From contig UQZX01000027.1 of NCBI GenBank assembly GCA_900545525.1, positions 1 to 32,810 on the forward strand: 32,810 bases of DNA. The letters run 5' to 3'. The notes beneath the pieces were generated by a model, which was given only the letters and a program-made list of their open reading frames with translations, made no database searches and was not told the DNA's origin. The position numbers were made by a program, and so were the translations under genes. Positions 6,203-15,305 of the stretch are shown here, in pieces. Source of the DNA: an uncultured Prevotella sp. GTDB taxonomy: Bacteria > Bacteroidota > Bacteroidia > Bacteroidales > Bacteroidaceae. Every line of letters begins with the position of its first letter. The first letter of the stretch is position 1.

Positions 6203-8428
6203 ATGAAAAATAAGATATTACTGCTATTATTGTCAATCTCCGCATATTCGTTTGCCGGCGACTATGTTCCCGAAGATTATATCTGGACATCGCCAAGCAA
6301 GAATTCGTCGGAGTCGATGCCGTGCGGCGGCAACAGCGTTGGCATGAACGTATGGGTGGAAAACGGCGACGTGCTTTTCTACGCTTCGCGCAGCGGCATG
6401 TTCGATGAGAATAACACGCTGCTGAAAGCAGGAAGGTTTCGTCTTCATCTTTCAAACAACCCGTTTGATAACGGCAGAAAAGACTTCCGGCAGATATTGC
6501 GGCTTGACGACGGAGCTGTATACATAAAGTCGTCCGACACCGAAATAAAGCTCTGGGCTGATGTGTTTACACCTATTATATATATAGAGGTAAGCTCGGC
6601 AAAGAAAACCAATGCACGACTGAGTTACGAAAGTTGGCGCTACAAAGACCGTCCGCTAACCAAAGCCGAGTGCCAGCAGTGCTCTTACAAGTGGATCCTG
6701 CCCAAAGACTGTCACACATACAAAGACACAATAGAGCCAGAGAAAGACGTTCTTACTTTCTTTCACAAGAATAAGGAAGAGACGGTTTTCGACTTTACCG
6801 TTAACCGCGAGAACCTCGACAACATAAAAGACAAGCTGTACAACCCCATAGGAGGACTGAAATTCGGAGGCAGGATGCATGCTCCCGGCTTCAGCTATGC
6901 GGGCACCACCAACGGCACATACGCCTCTACCGACTACCGCGCATGGCATTATGACGCTGCGGAAATAAGAAAGGCAATTATAACAATAGACCTTAACCTT
7001 GACCGGAAGGACAAAATGCCCACGGCAAAGGCATCGCGCAATCGCAGCGCAAAATGGTGGCATGAATACTGGCAGCGCAGTTATATAAAGGCAGAGGGCA
7101 AAGGCAAGATACTTGCGCGCAACTACGAGCTGTTCCGTTACATGCTGGGATGCAACGCATACGGCGAATGGCCGTCAAAGTTCAACGGCGGACTGTTTAC
7201 GTTCGACCCCATATATGTGGACGAGAAATGCCCGTTCACCCCCGACTACCGCAAATGGGGCGGCGGCACGATGACGGCACAGAACCAGAGGCTTGTATAT
7301 TGGCCCATGCTGAAGAGCGGCGACACGGACATGATGGCATCGCAGTTTGACACATATCTGCGCCTGTTGCCTACAGCAGTGGCACGCACAAAATACTACT
7401 GGGGACACGACGGTGCCTCATTCTGCGAGCAATTGGAGAACTTCGGGCTGCCCAACCCTGCCGAATACGGCAAGCACAAGGACGGCGACGACTACGGCAT
7501 GGAGCGCAACGCATGGCTTGAGTATCAGTGGGACACGGCACTTGAGTTCTGTTCAATGATATTGCAGGCAAACAAATACACAGGCATGGACATAAGCAAG
7601 TACGAGCCGCTTATAGAACAATGTCTGAGGTTCTTTGACGAACATTACCGCTATCTTGCGAAGAAGCGCGGCGTAAAGGATGTGGACGGAGACGGCAAGC
7701 TCATACTTTTCCCGTCGTCGGGCTGCGAAACCTACAAGCAGGCTTACAACCCTTCGAGCGTAATAGCCGCGCTGCAGGTGGTTAACCGTCAGGCTGGAGA
7801 ATATCTCAGGAAGAAATATGCCACGGCATCCCCTACGGATTCTTCATCAGCAAACCCTCATTCTTCATTCTTCATTCTTCATTCTTCATTAAAAAACTCT
7901 CTCCCTGAGATACCTTTAAGAACCATAGACGGCGATACCTGCATCGCTCCCGCCGTTGTATGGGCAAGGATACAGAACGTGGAGTCGCCGCAGCTCTATC
8001 CCGTCTTCCCATGGCGGATATACGGAATGGGACGGCAAGGGCTTGAAACGGCGCGGAACACATATTTAAAAGACCCGCACGTGATAAGCATGCGCTCGTC
8101 AAAGGGCTGGAAGCAGGACAACATTTGGGCGGCATGTCTCGGACTTACCGACGAGGCATCACGGCTGATAACGGAGAAACTTGCCGACGGTCCGTACCGT
8201 TTTCCTGCCTTTTGGGATCCGGGCTATGACTGGGCACCCGACTGCAACAAGGGCGGAGCATCGATGATCGGACTACAGGAGATGCTGTTACAGGAGACAC
8301 AGGACGGAGAGCTGCTGCTTTTCCCTACATGGCCGAAAGAATGGAACGCAAGTTTCCGCCTACACGCAACGGGAGGACGGACAATAGAGGCTGAGATAAA
8401 GAACGGAGAGATAACAAGAAAACAATAA
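6203..8428 (+). CDS. DUF5703-type secreted protein, predicted six-hairpin glycoside hydrolase
   Basis: This 741-residue protein has a signal peptide (about 1-18, ending SFA). The N-terminal half, with DYIWTSPSKNSSESMPCGGNSVGMNVW followed by a beta-rich region to about residue 260, is what I recognise as DUF5703. The C-terminal half looks like an (alpha/alpha) toroid: NYELFRYMLGCNAYGEWPSKFNGG, WGGGTMTAQNQRLVYWPML, SFCEQLENFGLP and WAPDCNKGGASMIGLQEMLLQ. Such proteins occur in pectin loci, but I cannot assign an enzymatic specificity. A low-complexity stretch near residues 548-568 (including SSFFILHSS) is encoded by a 7-bp tandem repeat and looks inserted relative to a normal linker. The gene lies between the esterase and GH78, 9 bp before GH78, so it is co-transcribed with GH78. 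Confidence 0.75.
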   Translation: MKNKILLLLLSISAYSFAGDYVPEDYIWTSPSKNSSESMPCGGNSVGMNVWVENGDVLFYASRSGMFDENNTLLKAGRFRLHLSNNPFDNGRKDFRQILRLDDGAVYIKSSDTEIKLWADVFTPIIYIEVSSAKKTNARLSYESWRYKDRPLTKAECQQCSYKWILPKDCHTYKDTIEPEKDVLTFFHKNKEETVFDFTVNRENLDNIKDKLYNPIGGLKFGGRMHAPGFSYAGTTNGTYASTDYRAWHYDAAEIRKAIITIDLNLDRKDKMPTAKASRNRSAKWWHEYWQRSYIKAEGKGKILARNYELFRYMLGCNAYGEWPSKFNGGLFTFDPIYVDEKCPFTPDYRKWGGGTMTAQNQRLVYWPMLKSGDTDMMASQFDTYLRLLPTAVARTKYYWGHDGASFCEQLENFGLPNPAEYGKHKDGDDYGMERNAWLEYQWDTALEFCSMILQANKYTGMDISKYEPLIEQCLRFFDEHYRYLAKKRGVKDVDGDGKLILFPSSGCETYKQAYNPSSVIAALQVVNRQAGEYLRKKYATASPTDSSSANPHSSFFILHSSLKNSLPEIPLRTIDGDTCIAPAVVWARIQNVESPQLYPVFPWRIYGMGRQGLETARNTYLKDPHVISMRSSKGWKQDNIWAACLGLTDEASRLITEKLADGPYRFPAFWDPGYDWAPDCNKGGASMIGLQEMLLQETQDGELLLFPTWPKEWNASFRLHATGGRTIEAEIKNGEITRKQ
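7860..7890 (+). repeat. 7-bp tandem repeat inside the DUF5703-type coding sequence
   Basis: Four perfect copies of ATTCTTC run from 7860 to 7887, followed by ATT. Because 7 is not a multiple of 3, gain or loss of one unit would shift the reading frame. The translated result is a Ser/Phe-rich patch that does not resemble the rest of the protein. Confidence 0.9.
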
Positions 8429-8437
8429 TACTTCATA

Positions 8438-11176
8438 ATGAAAAGAATTAATATAAGCATCCGCATGCACAGGGCATGTTGTATCGCAATGCTGTCATTG
8501 GCAGCGTTGCCGATATGTTCTAAACTTACAGTAACCAAACAGACATGCAACTATCAGGCGGGCATGGCTGTAACAAAAGGCGGCGCAAGGCTCGGGTGGC
8601 AGATGACATCAGACAAGAACAACGACAGGCAGACCGCATATCAGATAATGGTGCGCGAGAACGTTACAAACAAGAAGGTGTTTGACAGCGGGCGCACAAA
8701 GTCTGACAACAGTCAGCTGGTGAGTATTCCCTCATTGAAGCGCAACGCCCACGGATACAACTGGCAAGTTCGTGTGTGGGACGCAGACGGAAAGGCTTCG
8801 GAGTGGAGCAAGACGCAGCACATACGTGTTGTGCCGGAGAAGATAAGCGCAAAATGGATTGGGGCTATAACACGCAGGGATGCAAAGATACCTGAAGGAC
8901 GCTTCTCAAATACCGTATTCAAAAAGGAAGAGTTCAAGAAGGCATGGGCTGATGTGGACACACTGTCTTCAAAAAGCATAATAATGCGCAAGGAGTTCGC
9001 GACGGGCAAGAAGGACATTACAGACGCCATTGTATACGTAAGCGGACTGGGACACTACGAGATGAGCATAAACGGCAGGCGCGTGGGCGACAGCGAGTTC
9101 GCACCGCTATGGAGCGAATACGACAAGACCGTATATTATAATGTATACGACATAACCGGTTATCTGCAGAAAGGCGGCAACGCTATAAGCGTGCTGCTTG
9201 GCAACGGCATATTCAACGTGCAGCGCATGAACCGCTACAGCAAGCTGCAGACAAGTTTCGGTGCCCCGCAGCTGATAATGCAAATGGAAATAAACTACAG
9301 CGACGGCAGCCGTCAGGTCGTAACAAGCGACACCGACTGGAAATACTGTCTCAGTCCGATAACGTTCAACACGCTGTACGGCGGCGAGTCGTACGATGCC
9401 ACATTAGAACAGGATGGATGCAACATGCCGGGATTTGACGACAGGACATGGAAGAGCGCCGTACAGGTGGAAGGACCCAAAGGAAAGCTTTGCCCGCAGA
9501 CGGCACCGCCAGTGAAGATAATGGAGTATTACGGCATAAAGGAATGGAACAAAATCAATGCCGATTCGATTGACGCTGCATCAAAGCAGACAAAGCGCAC
9601 GGTAGACCCGTCGGTGTTTGTTGCCGACATGGGGCAGAACCTCGCCGGCTTTCCGCAGATAACCGTTACGGGAAAGCGCGGACAGAAGGTGACGATGCTT
9701 GTTGCCGAAAAGCTGACGAGGCAGGGCGTGTGCGACCAGCGGCAGACAGGACGGCAGCATTATTACGAATACACACTGAAAGGCGACGGCACGGAGACAT
9801 GGCATCCGCGCTTCTCTTATTACGGTTTCCGCTACATACAGGTGGAGGGAGCCGTGCTTAAAGGCGAGCCTAATCCCGACGGGCTGCCCGTCATAGAGGA
9901 CCTTAAGAGCTGCTTCATATACAACTCCGCCGAGGAAGTGTCGTCGTTTGAATGCTCAAATCCGCTGTTCACACAGACGCACCGCCTAATAGAGCGTGCA
10001 GAGAGGAGCAACATGCAGAGCGTGCTGACCGACTGCCCGCACCGCGAGAAGCTTGGCTGGCTTGAACAGGACCACCTGTGCGGTCCGAGCCTGCTGTACA
10101 ACTACGACATGACGACATACGTGCCGAAGGTGATAAAGGACATAACCGACACGCAGAAGGCTGACGGCATGGTGCCGACGACGGCTCCGCAATACATCTC
10201 CTTCGGCAATCTCTTTGACGACTCGCCCGAATGGGGAAGCACTCTTATCATCCTTCCGTTCATGTATTACGACATGTATGGTGACGACACGCTGATAAAA
10301 GACAATTATCAGTCTATGCGCCGGTATGTGGACTACCTCACGTCACGTGCCGACGACGGCATCGTGAGCCACGGACTTGGCGACTGGTACGACTACGGAC
10401 CGTGGCGCGCAGGCTTCTCCAAAAACACTCCTGTGCCTCTTGTGGCAACTGCACATTATATATTCGACATAAAACTGCTTACCGAGGCGGCAAAGATGAC
10501 TGGCAACAGCGAGGACGTAAGGAAGTATGAGGCACTGGCTGACGAGGTGACGGAGAAGTTCAACCGTCATTTCTATAAAGCCGACTCTTGCAAATACGGC
10601 ACCGGCAGCCAAACGTCGAATGCCCTGCCGCTGTATCTTAACCTTGCGGGCAACAACAAAGCTGCCGTACTAAACAGCCTCATCGAGGACATAAAGGCTC
10701 ACGGCAACCGCCTTACAACAGGCGACGTCGGCAACCGCTATCTGTTCCAGACGCTGGCAGAGAACGGATACAACGAGCTGCTTTACACCATGCTCAACCA
10801 CTATGAGACACCGGGCTACGGCTTCCAGCTGAAACACGGCGCGACAACGCTCACCGAGCAATGGGACCCGCGGCAAGGCTCATCGTGGAACCACTTCATG
10901 ATGGGGCAGATAGACGAGTGGCTGTTCAAGACGCTCGGCGGCATCAGCAACAAGCCCGGCACGCACGGCATGCGCCACCTGCTCATATCCCCCACCCTTG
11001 TCGGCAACCTGCAATATGTAAAGGCAACCACCGCATCGCTCTACGGGCGCATTGCCGTAGACTGCAACCGCACGTCAACCACGGTAGAAATCCCCGTCGG
11101 ATGCGACGCAACGGTGGTGTTGCCCAACGGTGACAGGCATGACGTGGGCAGCGGCACGCACACATTTAAGTATTAA
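8438..11176 (+). CDS. GH78 alpha-L-rhamnosidase, secreted
   Basis: This 912-residue protein has a signal-like N-terminus (a hydrophobic segment around residues 12-27 after a basic start). It has the full GH78 layout. The N-terminal fibronectin-like and carbohydrate-binding beta domains (RVWDADGKASEWS; INGRRVGDSEFAPLWSEYDKTVYY) are followed by a beta domain (ADMGQNLAGF, YYGFRYIQVEG) and the (alpha/alpha)6 catalytic domain. The candidate general acid is E537 in DCPHREKLGW, and the candidate base is E807 in TLTEQWD. GH78 enzymes cleave terminal alpha-L-rhamnose, here probably from rhamnogalacturonan chains or oligosaccharides. It is the last gene of the first cluster and is followed by a strong hairpin terminator at 11196-11239. 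Length is typical. Confidence 0.93.
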   Translation: MKRINISIRMHRACCIAMLSLAALPICSKLTVTKQTCNYQAGMAVTKGGARLGWQMTSDKNNDRQTAYQIMVRENVTNKKVFDSGRTKSDNSQLVSIPSLKRNAHGYNWQVRVWDADGKASEWSKTQHIRVVPEKISAKWIGAITRRDAKIPEGRFSNTVFKKEEFKKAWADVDTLSSKSIIMRKEFATGKKDITDAIVYVSGLGHYEMSINGRRVGDSEFAPLWSEYDKTVYYNVYDITGYLQKGGNAISVLLGNGIFNVQRMNRYSKLQTSFGAPQLIMQMEINYSDGSRQVVTSDTDWKYCLSPITFNTLYGGESYDATLEQDGCNMPGFDDRTWKSAVQVEGPKGKLCPQTAPPVKIMEYYGIKEWNKINADSIDAASKQTKRTVDPSVFVADMGQNLAGFPQITVTGKRGQKVTMLVAEKLTRQGVCDQRQTGRQHYYEYTLKGDGTETWHPRFSYYGFRYIQVEGAVLKGEPNPDGLPVIEDLKSCFIYNSAEEVSSFECSNPLFTQTHRLIERAERSNMQSVLTDCPHREKLGWLEQDHLCGPSLLYNYDMTTYVPKVIKDITDTQKADGMVPTTAPQYISFGNLFDDSPEWGSTLIILPFMYYDMYGDDTLIKDNYQSMRRYVDYLTSRADDGIVSHGLGDWYDYGPWRAGFSKNTPVPLVATAHYIFDIKLLTEAAKMTGNSEDVRKYEALADEVTEKFNRHFYKADSCKYGTGSQTSNALPLYLNLAGNNKAAVLNSLIEDIKAHGNRLTTGDVGNRYLFQTLAENGYNELLYTMLNHYETPGYGFQLKHGATTLTEQWDPRQGSSWNHFMMGQIDEWLFKTLGGISNKPGTHGMRHLLISPTLVGNLQYVKATTASLYGRIAVDCNRTSTTVEIPVGCDATVVLPNGDRHDVGSGTHTFKY

Positions 11177-11195
11177 TACGTAATAACGGAAAATG

Positions 11196-11239
11196 AAAGT
11201 TCCACAAGCAAGGCATGTTGCCCTTGCTTGTGGAACTTT
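11196..11239. terminator. Strong bidirectional hairpin terminator between GH78 and the sigma-factor gene
   Basis: An 18-bp perfect stem pairs 11196-11213 (AAAGTTCCACAAGCAAGG) with 11222-11239 over an 8-base loop. The arms end in AAA on one side and TTT on the other. It sits between two convergent genes and can serve both. Confidence 0.8.
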
Positions 11240-11290
11240 AACTTCATCGAACTAATGTATTGCTGTATGCAAGTTTCGATGTATCGTCCA

Positions 11291-11824
11291 TCAGTCATCG
11301 TCGTACAATAAATCATTGTATATGTCCCTGAGCCGTGACCGCAGATGCATCACGGCATAGTGCTTTCTTGAAAGTAATGTCTTTATCGATATGCCTGTCT
11401 TTTCCGACATTTCCCTGTAAGACAAACCTTTCAGTTCTGTTTCAATGAAAGCCTGTTGCTGCTCTTTCGGCAGTTCTTCAAGTGCCTCATATAATTGCTC
11501 CCAGACAATACGTCTCACCATATCCTTGTTTTGGCTGCAACCGTTGTCCATTAGTAAGTCTGTCAGCTCTTCTGCTTCATCTTCCAACAAATCACTGAAT
11601 GTCATTTCATCGTGCTTACGTTTTCTGTCGATAATATGGTTGCGGGCAGTGCGGTATAGCCATGCTGATACTTGGGAAATATCGTTCTCCCTGCTGTTTA
11701 CTATGAGGCGCAAGAATATCTCCTGCAAAATGTCTTTTGCATCATCTGCCGTCCGCACCCGACCGAGGATGAAATAAAACAGCCGTTTGCTGTGTATGGT
11801 GAATGCTTCAGCTATATCAATCAT
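11291..11824 (-). CDS. ECF-type RNA polymerase sigma factor
   Basis: This 177-residue protein has the two-domain layout of extracytoplasmic-function sigma-70 factors. Region 2 spans about residues 5-75 (ILGRVRTADDAKDILQEIFLRL; WLYRTARNHIIDRKRK). Region 4 spans about residues 110-165 (LEELPKEQQQAFIETELKGLSYREMSEKTGISIKTLLSRKHYAVMHLR), with a clear helix-turn-helix. It should recruit RNA polymerase to a specific promoter set. The gene follows a small membrane-protein gene and overlaps its stop codon by one base (TAATG), so translation is coupled. No FecR-type anti-sigma factor or SusC/SusD pair is next to it, which separates it from glycan-uptake ECF systems. The target genes are unknown. Confidence 0.93.
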   Translation of the reverse strand: MIDIAEAFTIHSKRLFYFILGRVRTADDAKDILQEIFLRLIVNSRENDISQVSAWLYRTARNHIIDRKRKHDEMTFSDLLEDEAEELTDLLMDNGCSQNKDMVRRIVWEQLYEALEELPKEQQQAFIETELKGLSYREMSEKTGISIKTLLSRKHYAVMHLRSRLRDIYNDLLYDDD

Positions 11825-12135
11825 TATTTTTCTTGCTGAATTTGCATTTCAATCCCTGTGGTTCCGTCTCCCAACTTATACTTTTTGCTTATTCTATCAT
11901 GCAGATGGCGGCGCTTACGTTTTTTTGAATCTTTTGTATAATATGATATTCCAATGTGTCCTGTCATGAGCCGGAACATCAGGCATAATCCGGCACTTTG
12001 CCAAAAGTTGATTTCGTGCCATCCCGTGAGGTCGGGTAATATGGCGTTCCACAACAGCATTACCGCCCAAATAAGTAGTCCGATAATGGCGACTGCATAG
12101 ACAATTGTCATCAAAGCATCAAAAAAATCTTTCAT
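11824..12135 (-). CDS. Small membrane protein coupled to the ECF sigma factor
   Basis: This 103-residue protein has a strongly hydrophobic segment at about residues 8-31 (TIVYAVAIIGLLIWAVMLLW), a weaker one at about 44-62, and a very basic stretch after it (KKRKRRHLHDRISKKYK). The start is supported by AGGAG a few bases upstream on this strand (about 12139-12143). It precedes the sigma gene, with a one-base overlap. A role in holding or signalling to the sigma factor is possible from position alone; I do not recognise the family. Confidence 0.75.
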   Translation of the reverse strand: MKDFFDALMTIVYAVAIIGLLIWAVMLLWNAILPDLTGWHEINFWQSAGLCLMFRLMTGHIGISYYTKDSKKRKRRHLHDRISKKYKLGDGTTGIEMQIQQEK

Positions 12136-12307
12136 ATTCGCTCCTTTATTTTTTTGTTATAAAAATAGAATTTGTTTCAGAACATTCTTTCGTCCACACT
12201 TATACAGACGAATGAGGCGGAAATATATTTTTTACTGAGCGCAATTTTTTCATATCCATGGGCTAAAAGTTAGATGAAGTCTCTATTCAATAACAAGAGA
12301 GAGATGC

Positions 12308-13064
12308 GAGTTCGGGATAAATTTCGTTTAAAAGAGCATAAGTTGGTTTGATGTTTCCACATACACAGGCAGGGCATCCGACTTGTTCTCGAAGAACGAA
12401 CACGCTGTGAGTGCAGCACAGATGTTCATGATGAAGTTGTGTATGGAACGATGCCTCGAGTGCACGATGTTGCCTTGTTCTTAAGCAGGCCGTTGATACA
12501 TTCTATGACGCATCTCTTGCGAAGCATGATTTTGTCCCACATTGACATGAGCCTGTTCTTCATGTTTGCCCTCAATCCGTGTACAAGATGTATGCCCCTG
12601 TCAAATAAGTCCTCGAAAAGAGCCTGTTTGATGTATTCCCTGTCGGCAAAGACCTTGCCGTAAAGCTCCTTGGCGAATACTGTCCACACCCGTTTGTCCC
12701 TGTCGTCAACGTTTGCTCTTGTAAGACAAAATGTTATAATCTCTCCGCTGTCATTTCACAGAAGGTGTAGCTTGAAGCCGTGACACCATCACATCGTTCC
12801 CTTGCCGTCCGTTGCCACGTCCTTGAAGACCTTGTTGGCATAGCGGCGCAGGTTATGGCATACTGGTATCATCGTGGAATCCACAAAACTGATGCCGCTG
12901 CACTTGCCGAAGCCTTGAATCTTCATGAAGAGCATCATGTGGAAGAACACGCGGGGCATGAGTTCGACAAAACGGTTATACGAAACGGCATCAGGGAAAT
13001 AGCCGGACAGGTGCTGACGTATATAAAAAAGGTAGTAGTGCTTGAAATATCTTATCCCGAACTC
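12308..13064 (-). mobile_element. Decayed IS982-like element with 13-bp terminal inverted repeats
   Basis: GAGTTCGGGATAA at 12308-12320 is matched exactly in inverted orientation at 13052-13064. The sequence between them is an IS982-family transposase missing its N-terminus. The right repeat is joined directly to a middle part of the transposase, so this looks like an internally deleted copy in which the missing 5' part has collapsed onto the repeat. I see no convincing target-site duplication at the outer edges. Confidence 0.7.
12328..13064 (-). pseudogene. IS982-family transposase, broken
   Basis: Reading the minus strand gives RYFKHYYLFYIRQHLSGYFP, then CSGISFVDSTMIPVCH, KVFKDVATDGKGTM, HGFKLHL, RANVDDRDKR, ANMKNRLMSMWDKIMLRKR and a C-terminus ending SNQLMLF. 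This is the DDE-type IS982 transposase pattern, lacking roughly the first 50 residues. Two in-frame TGA codons lie at about 12789-12791 and 12741-12746. A one-base frameshift near 12480 (after INGLLKNKA) precedes the C-terminal part, which ends in TAA at 12328. It cannot make an active transposase. Confidence 0.88.
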
Positions 13065-13134
13065 ACGTAAACATGGCTCAACCACATATATATGTGGGGA
13101 ACGTGGAGAAGTTAAAACTACGCGATAAAAAGAC

Positions 13135-13837
13135 ATGCAAGAGAAATATCGAAAACACATGACGTGGTGGCTGGATGAATTTTGCGCTGGCGACCAAGTC
13201 GACCATTACGTCGAACTGTTTCCGGAGCTTGACTCTCGTCTTGCCAAGTTCGCTGTAGGCATCTTTATATGGAACATGTCAGGGCTTATTGACATCAACA
13301 ATCCTGATGATGTCAGCAAAGTACGTTTGATCCTAAAAGTCCTGGATCAAACATCAAGGTTATGACTTCTTCGATAACGTATTCAACGAATCCGATCCTG
13401 ATACGGTATGTCAGATAATCGAAATGTCGCCGGTTGTTCCCATAGAAGAAGGAGAGATCGACTTTGACTATTGGGTTAGTGAGATCAAAAACTTTGAGGA
13501 TGCTCATTCATATTTTAAAATGGTATCACGGTGTATCGTAATTTCGGAAGAATCATTCAAAGAGTACACCTCAAATGGCAATCGATTCTACTTTTGTGGC
13601 AACGGCGATTGGTGGGACGTTCCCTGTGTGTCTGGAATGGTTTTTCCACATGATAAGTATGGCTATTCACTGATAACTGTTGAAGTGACTCCAGAAAATA
13701 AAATTGTTTCAATCACTTCGAGATGGAACATCTGCGCAGGCGACACTGGCGACTTCATAACCGAGGATGAACTCAAATCGATCCTCGGCATCGAGAATTA
13801 CAACAAACTGCTTTGTAAACCCACTAAAAATCACTAA
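13135..13837 (+). pseudogene. Unknown accessory gene, frameshifted
   Basis: Coding-like sequence runs in one frame from ATG 13135 (MQEKYRKHMTWWLDEF) to a TGA at 13363. It then continues in the next frame from about 13337 (GYDFFDNVFNESDPDTVC, then FYFCGNGDWWDVPCVSGMVF) to the stop at 13837. A single-base shift between 13337 and 13363 would join them into a protein of about 233 residues. If the break is real, translation could still start at ATG 13424 and give 137 residues. A further 29-codon reading frame (13073-13162) may be an earlier part of the same gene in a third segment. I do not recognise the family. The gene begins beside the IS982 remnant. Confidence 0.55.
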
Positions 13838-13846
13838 ATTTGCTCT

Positions 13847-14457
13847 ATGATTGAAGATACGACCCTAACCCAATTCATAGTAGAGCCGATAGACCCAACG
13901 TTGGTTCTTGCATCAGCCCCGGTGAAAAAGCGTACTCGCTTAAAACCGTTAAACACGGAGAGTGTAAGAACAAGGAAGAAGAGCAATCAAAACTTGCTGA
14001 AGCAGAGGTAACGGCAAACACTCTCGGCTTTGAACTTGATTTTGAAGTCGATATGTATCCTTATGTACTTGTAACGTACACGGAGGATAAAAAAATTAAT
14101 GCCCATTTTGGATGGGGAGGTCACGCCCCTGAAGAGAAAAACTATCAGGAGAAATGTCGGTTTAAGCTTGGTGAGAAGGCCATCTGCCTGATGTACGAGG
14201 GTTACGATGTCGTATTTCCAGCAATCGTGGTCGACCCGTTGACACGTGAATATCTTGAAGAACTTCATAGAACGAGTAACGATCCGTTGGTCTCGGCACA
14301 GAGCAGTGAAGAATTCATTGATTCGTGGCTTGATTGGAATTGGGACTCCGTTATTGTACGTCCGCTTGTCCGCCTAAGAAACGATCGGGAAGAAATGGGT
14401 AATACATTAATCGTCAATCGAGTATATCTTTTACCTTATAAAGGGTTTGAAATATGA
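13847..14457 (+). pseudogene. Unknown accessory gene, frameshifted, second gene of the operon
   Basis: ATG 13847 opens a frame (MIEDTTLTQFIVEPID) that stops at 14011. The neighbouring frame is open from about 13852 (GSCISPGEKAYSLKTVK, LGFELDFEVDMYPYVLVTYT) to 14457. A one-base shift near 13890-13905 would give a protein of about 203 residues. Otherwise an internal ATG at 14053 gives 134 residues (MYPYVLVTYTEDKK to the end). The stop overlaps the start of the nuclease gene in an ATGA, which supports an operon. Function unknown; the sequence has no signal peptide, so it would be cytoplasmic. Confidence 0.55.
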
Positions 14458-15305
14458 AAGAAAAGGCACTTGAAAAGTTGGTCGAATGGGTGAAACCATT
14501 GGTTGTCCCGGCTGGCAGATACAAAGGTCGTGAATATGCTTATATTTTGCCTTTGCAACCATATGGAAAAGGTAAAAGACGCGATGCGATTGCCGCATCG
14601 TTGACTAAGTATGACGTTCTGACTGACGGGGTAAAGTATTTTCCGAATGTCTTGCCGGTCAACGAGCTGCATACCTACGCAAATCATCTTAATTCATCTC
14701 AGATTTTATGCTACAATTTCTTTGGCAAGTTATTGGTAATAAATGCGTGCAGTGAGCGAAACATTAGAATAACCACGGAAATGAGAAACTGGTTGGAAAG
14801 ATATTTGCCAACTATCCCCAGATTGTCTGGCGATGCTATATGTGAGTTTGAGGCAGTAGTAAATCCAAAGGAGGGCACTTCATTTGACTTTATTGTATAT
14901 GACTGTAACACAGAAATACGTTTTGAAATCAAGTTTACAGAAGATGGATTTGGTAAGACAAATAAAGATAGTAAATCAAAATCGGGAATTTCCCATCATC
15001 AAAAGTATAAAAATATCTATCAACCGTGGCTGAATAAATCCACAGTTGTAAGAAATCCCGACACGGAGAAAGATTTTTTCTGTAATTATCAACTTTTCAG
15101 AAATGTCATTATCGGAAACAGACCCGGGGCAAAGAGGGAAATATATAATGTTTTCATATATCCAAGCTGGAATACGAAATGCGCCAGAGAATTTGACAAT
15201 TTTACGAAGAATTATGTAGTGGATAAGTCAAGGATTTTGAGCCTTGAATGGGATAACGTTGTGCCTCAAGAAATGAAAGGATTTTTAGAAAAATATTATC
15301 TCTGA
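14454..15305 (+). CDS. PD-(D/E)XK nuclease-like protein (PGN_0703 family putative restriction endonuclease)
   Basis: This 283-residue cytoplasmic protein contains HLNSSQILCYNFFGKL (about 78-93), a segment I associate with the PGN_0703 family of putative restriction endonucleases. The nuclease core is visible as an acidic residue in an early helix (E131, E133), then D145 in SFDFIVYD and E158-x-K160 in RFEIKFTE. This fits the D...ExK metal-binding site of the PD-(D/E)XK fold. Its target is unknown; no methyltransferase lies nearby, which argues against a classic type II restriction pair. It is tightly coupled: its ATG overlaps the upstream stop (ATGA), and its own stop overlaps the phosphoesterase start (TGATG). 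Confidence 0.75.
   Translation: MKEKALEKLVEWVKPLVVPAGRYKGREYAYILPLQPYGKGKRRDAIAASLTKYDVLTDGVKYFPNVLPVNELHTYANHLNSSQILCYNFFGKLLVINACSERNIRITTEMRNWLERYLPTIPRLSGDAICEFEAVVNPKEGTSFDFIVYDCNTEIRFEIKFTEDGFGKTNKDSKSKSGISHHQKYKNIYQPWLNKSTVVRNPDTEKDFFCNYQLFRNVIIGNRPGAKREIYNVFIYPSWNTKCAREFDNFTKNYVVDKSRILSLEWDNVVPQEMKGFLEKYYL

Noticed and set aside
1355..11176. A complete polysaccharide utilization locus with SusC/SusD
   Set aside because: No TonB-dependent transporter or SusD-like lipoprotein is encoded in the window; only enzymes and a regulator are present.
13073..13162. A separate 29-codon gene
   Set aside because: Too short to support alone; it may be an earlier piece of the frameshifted gene that follows, or chance.
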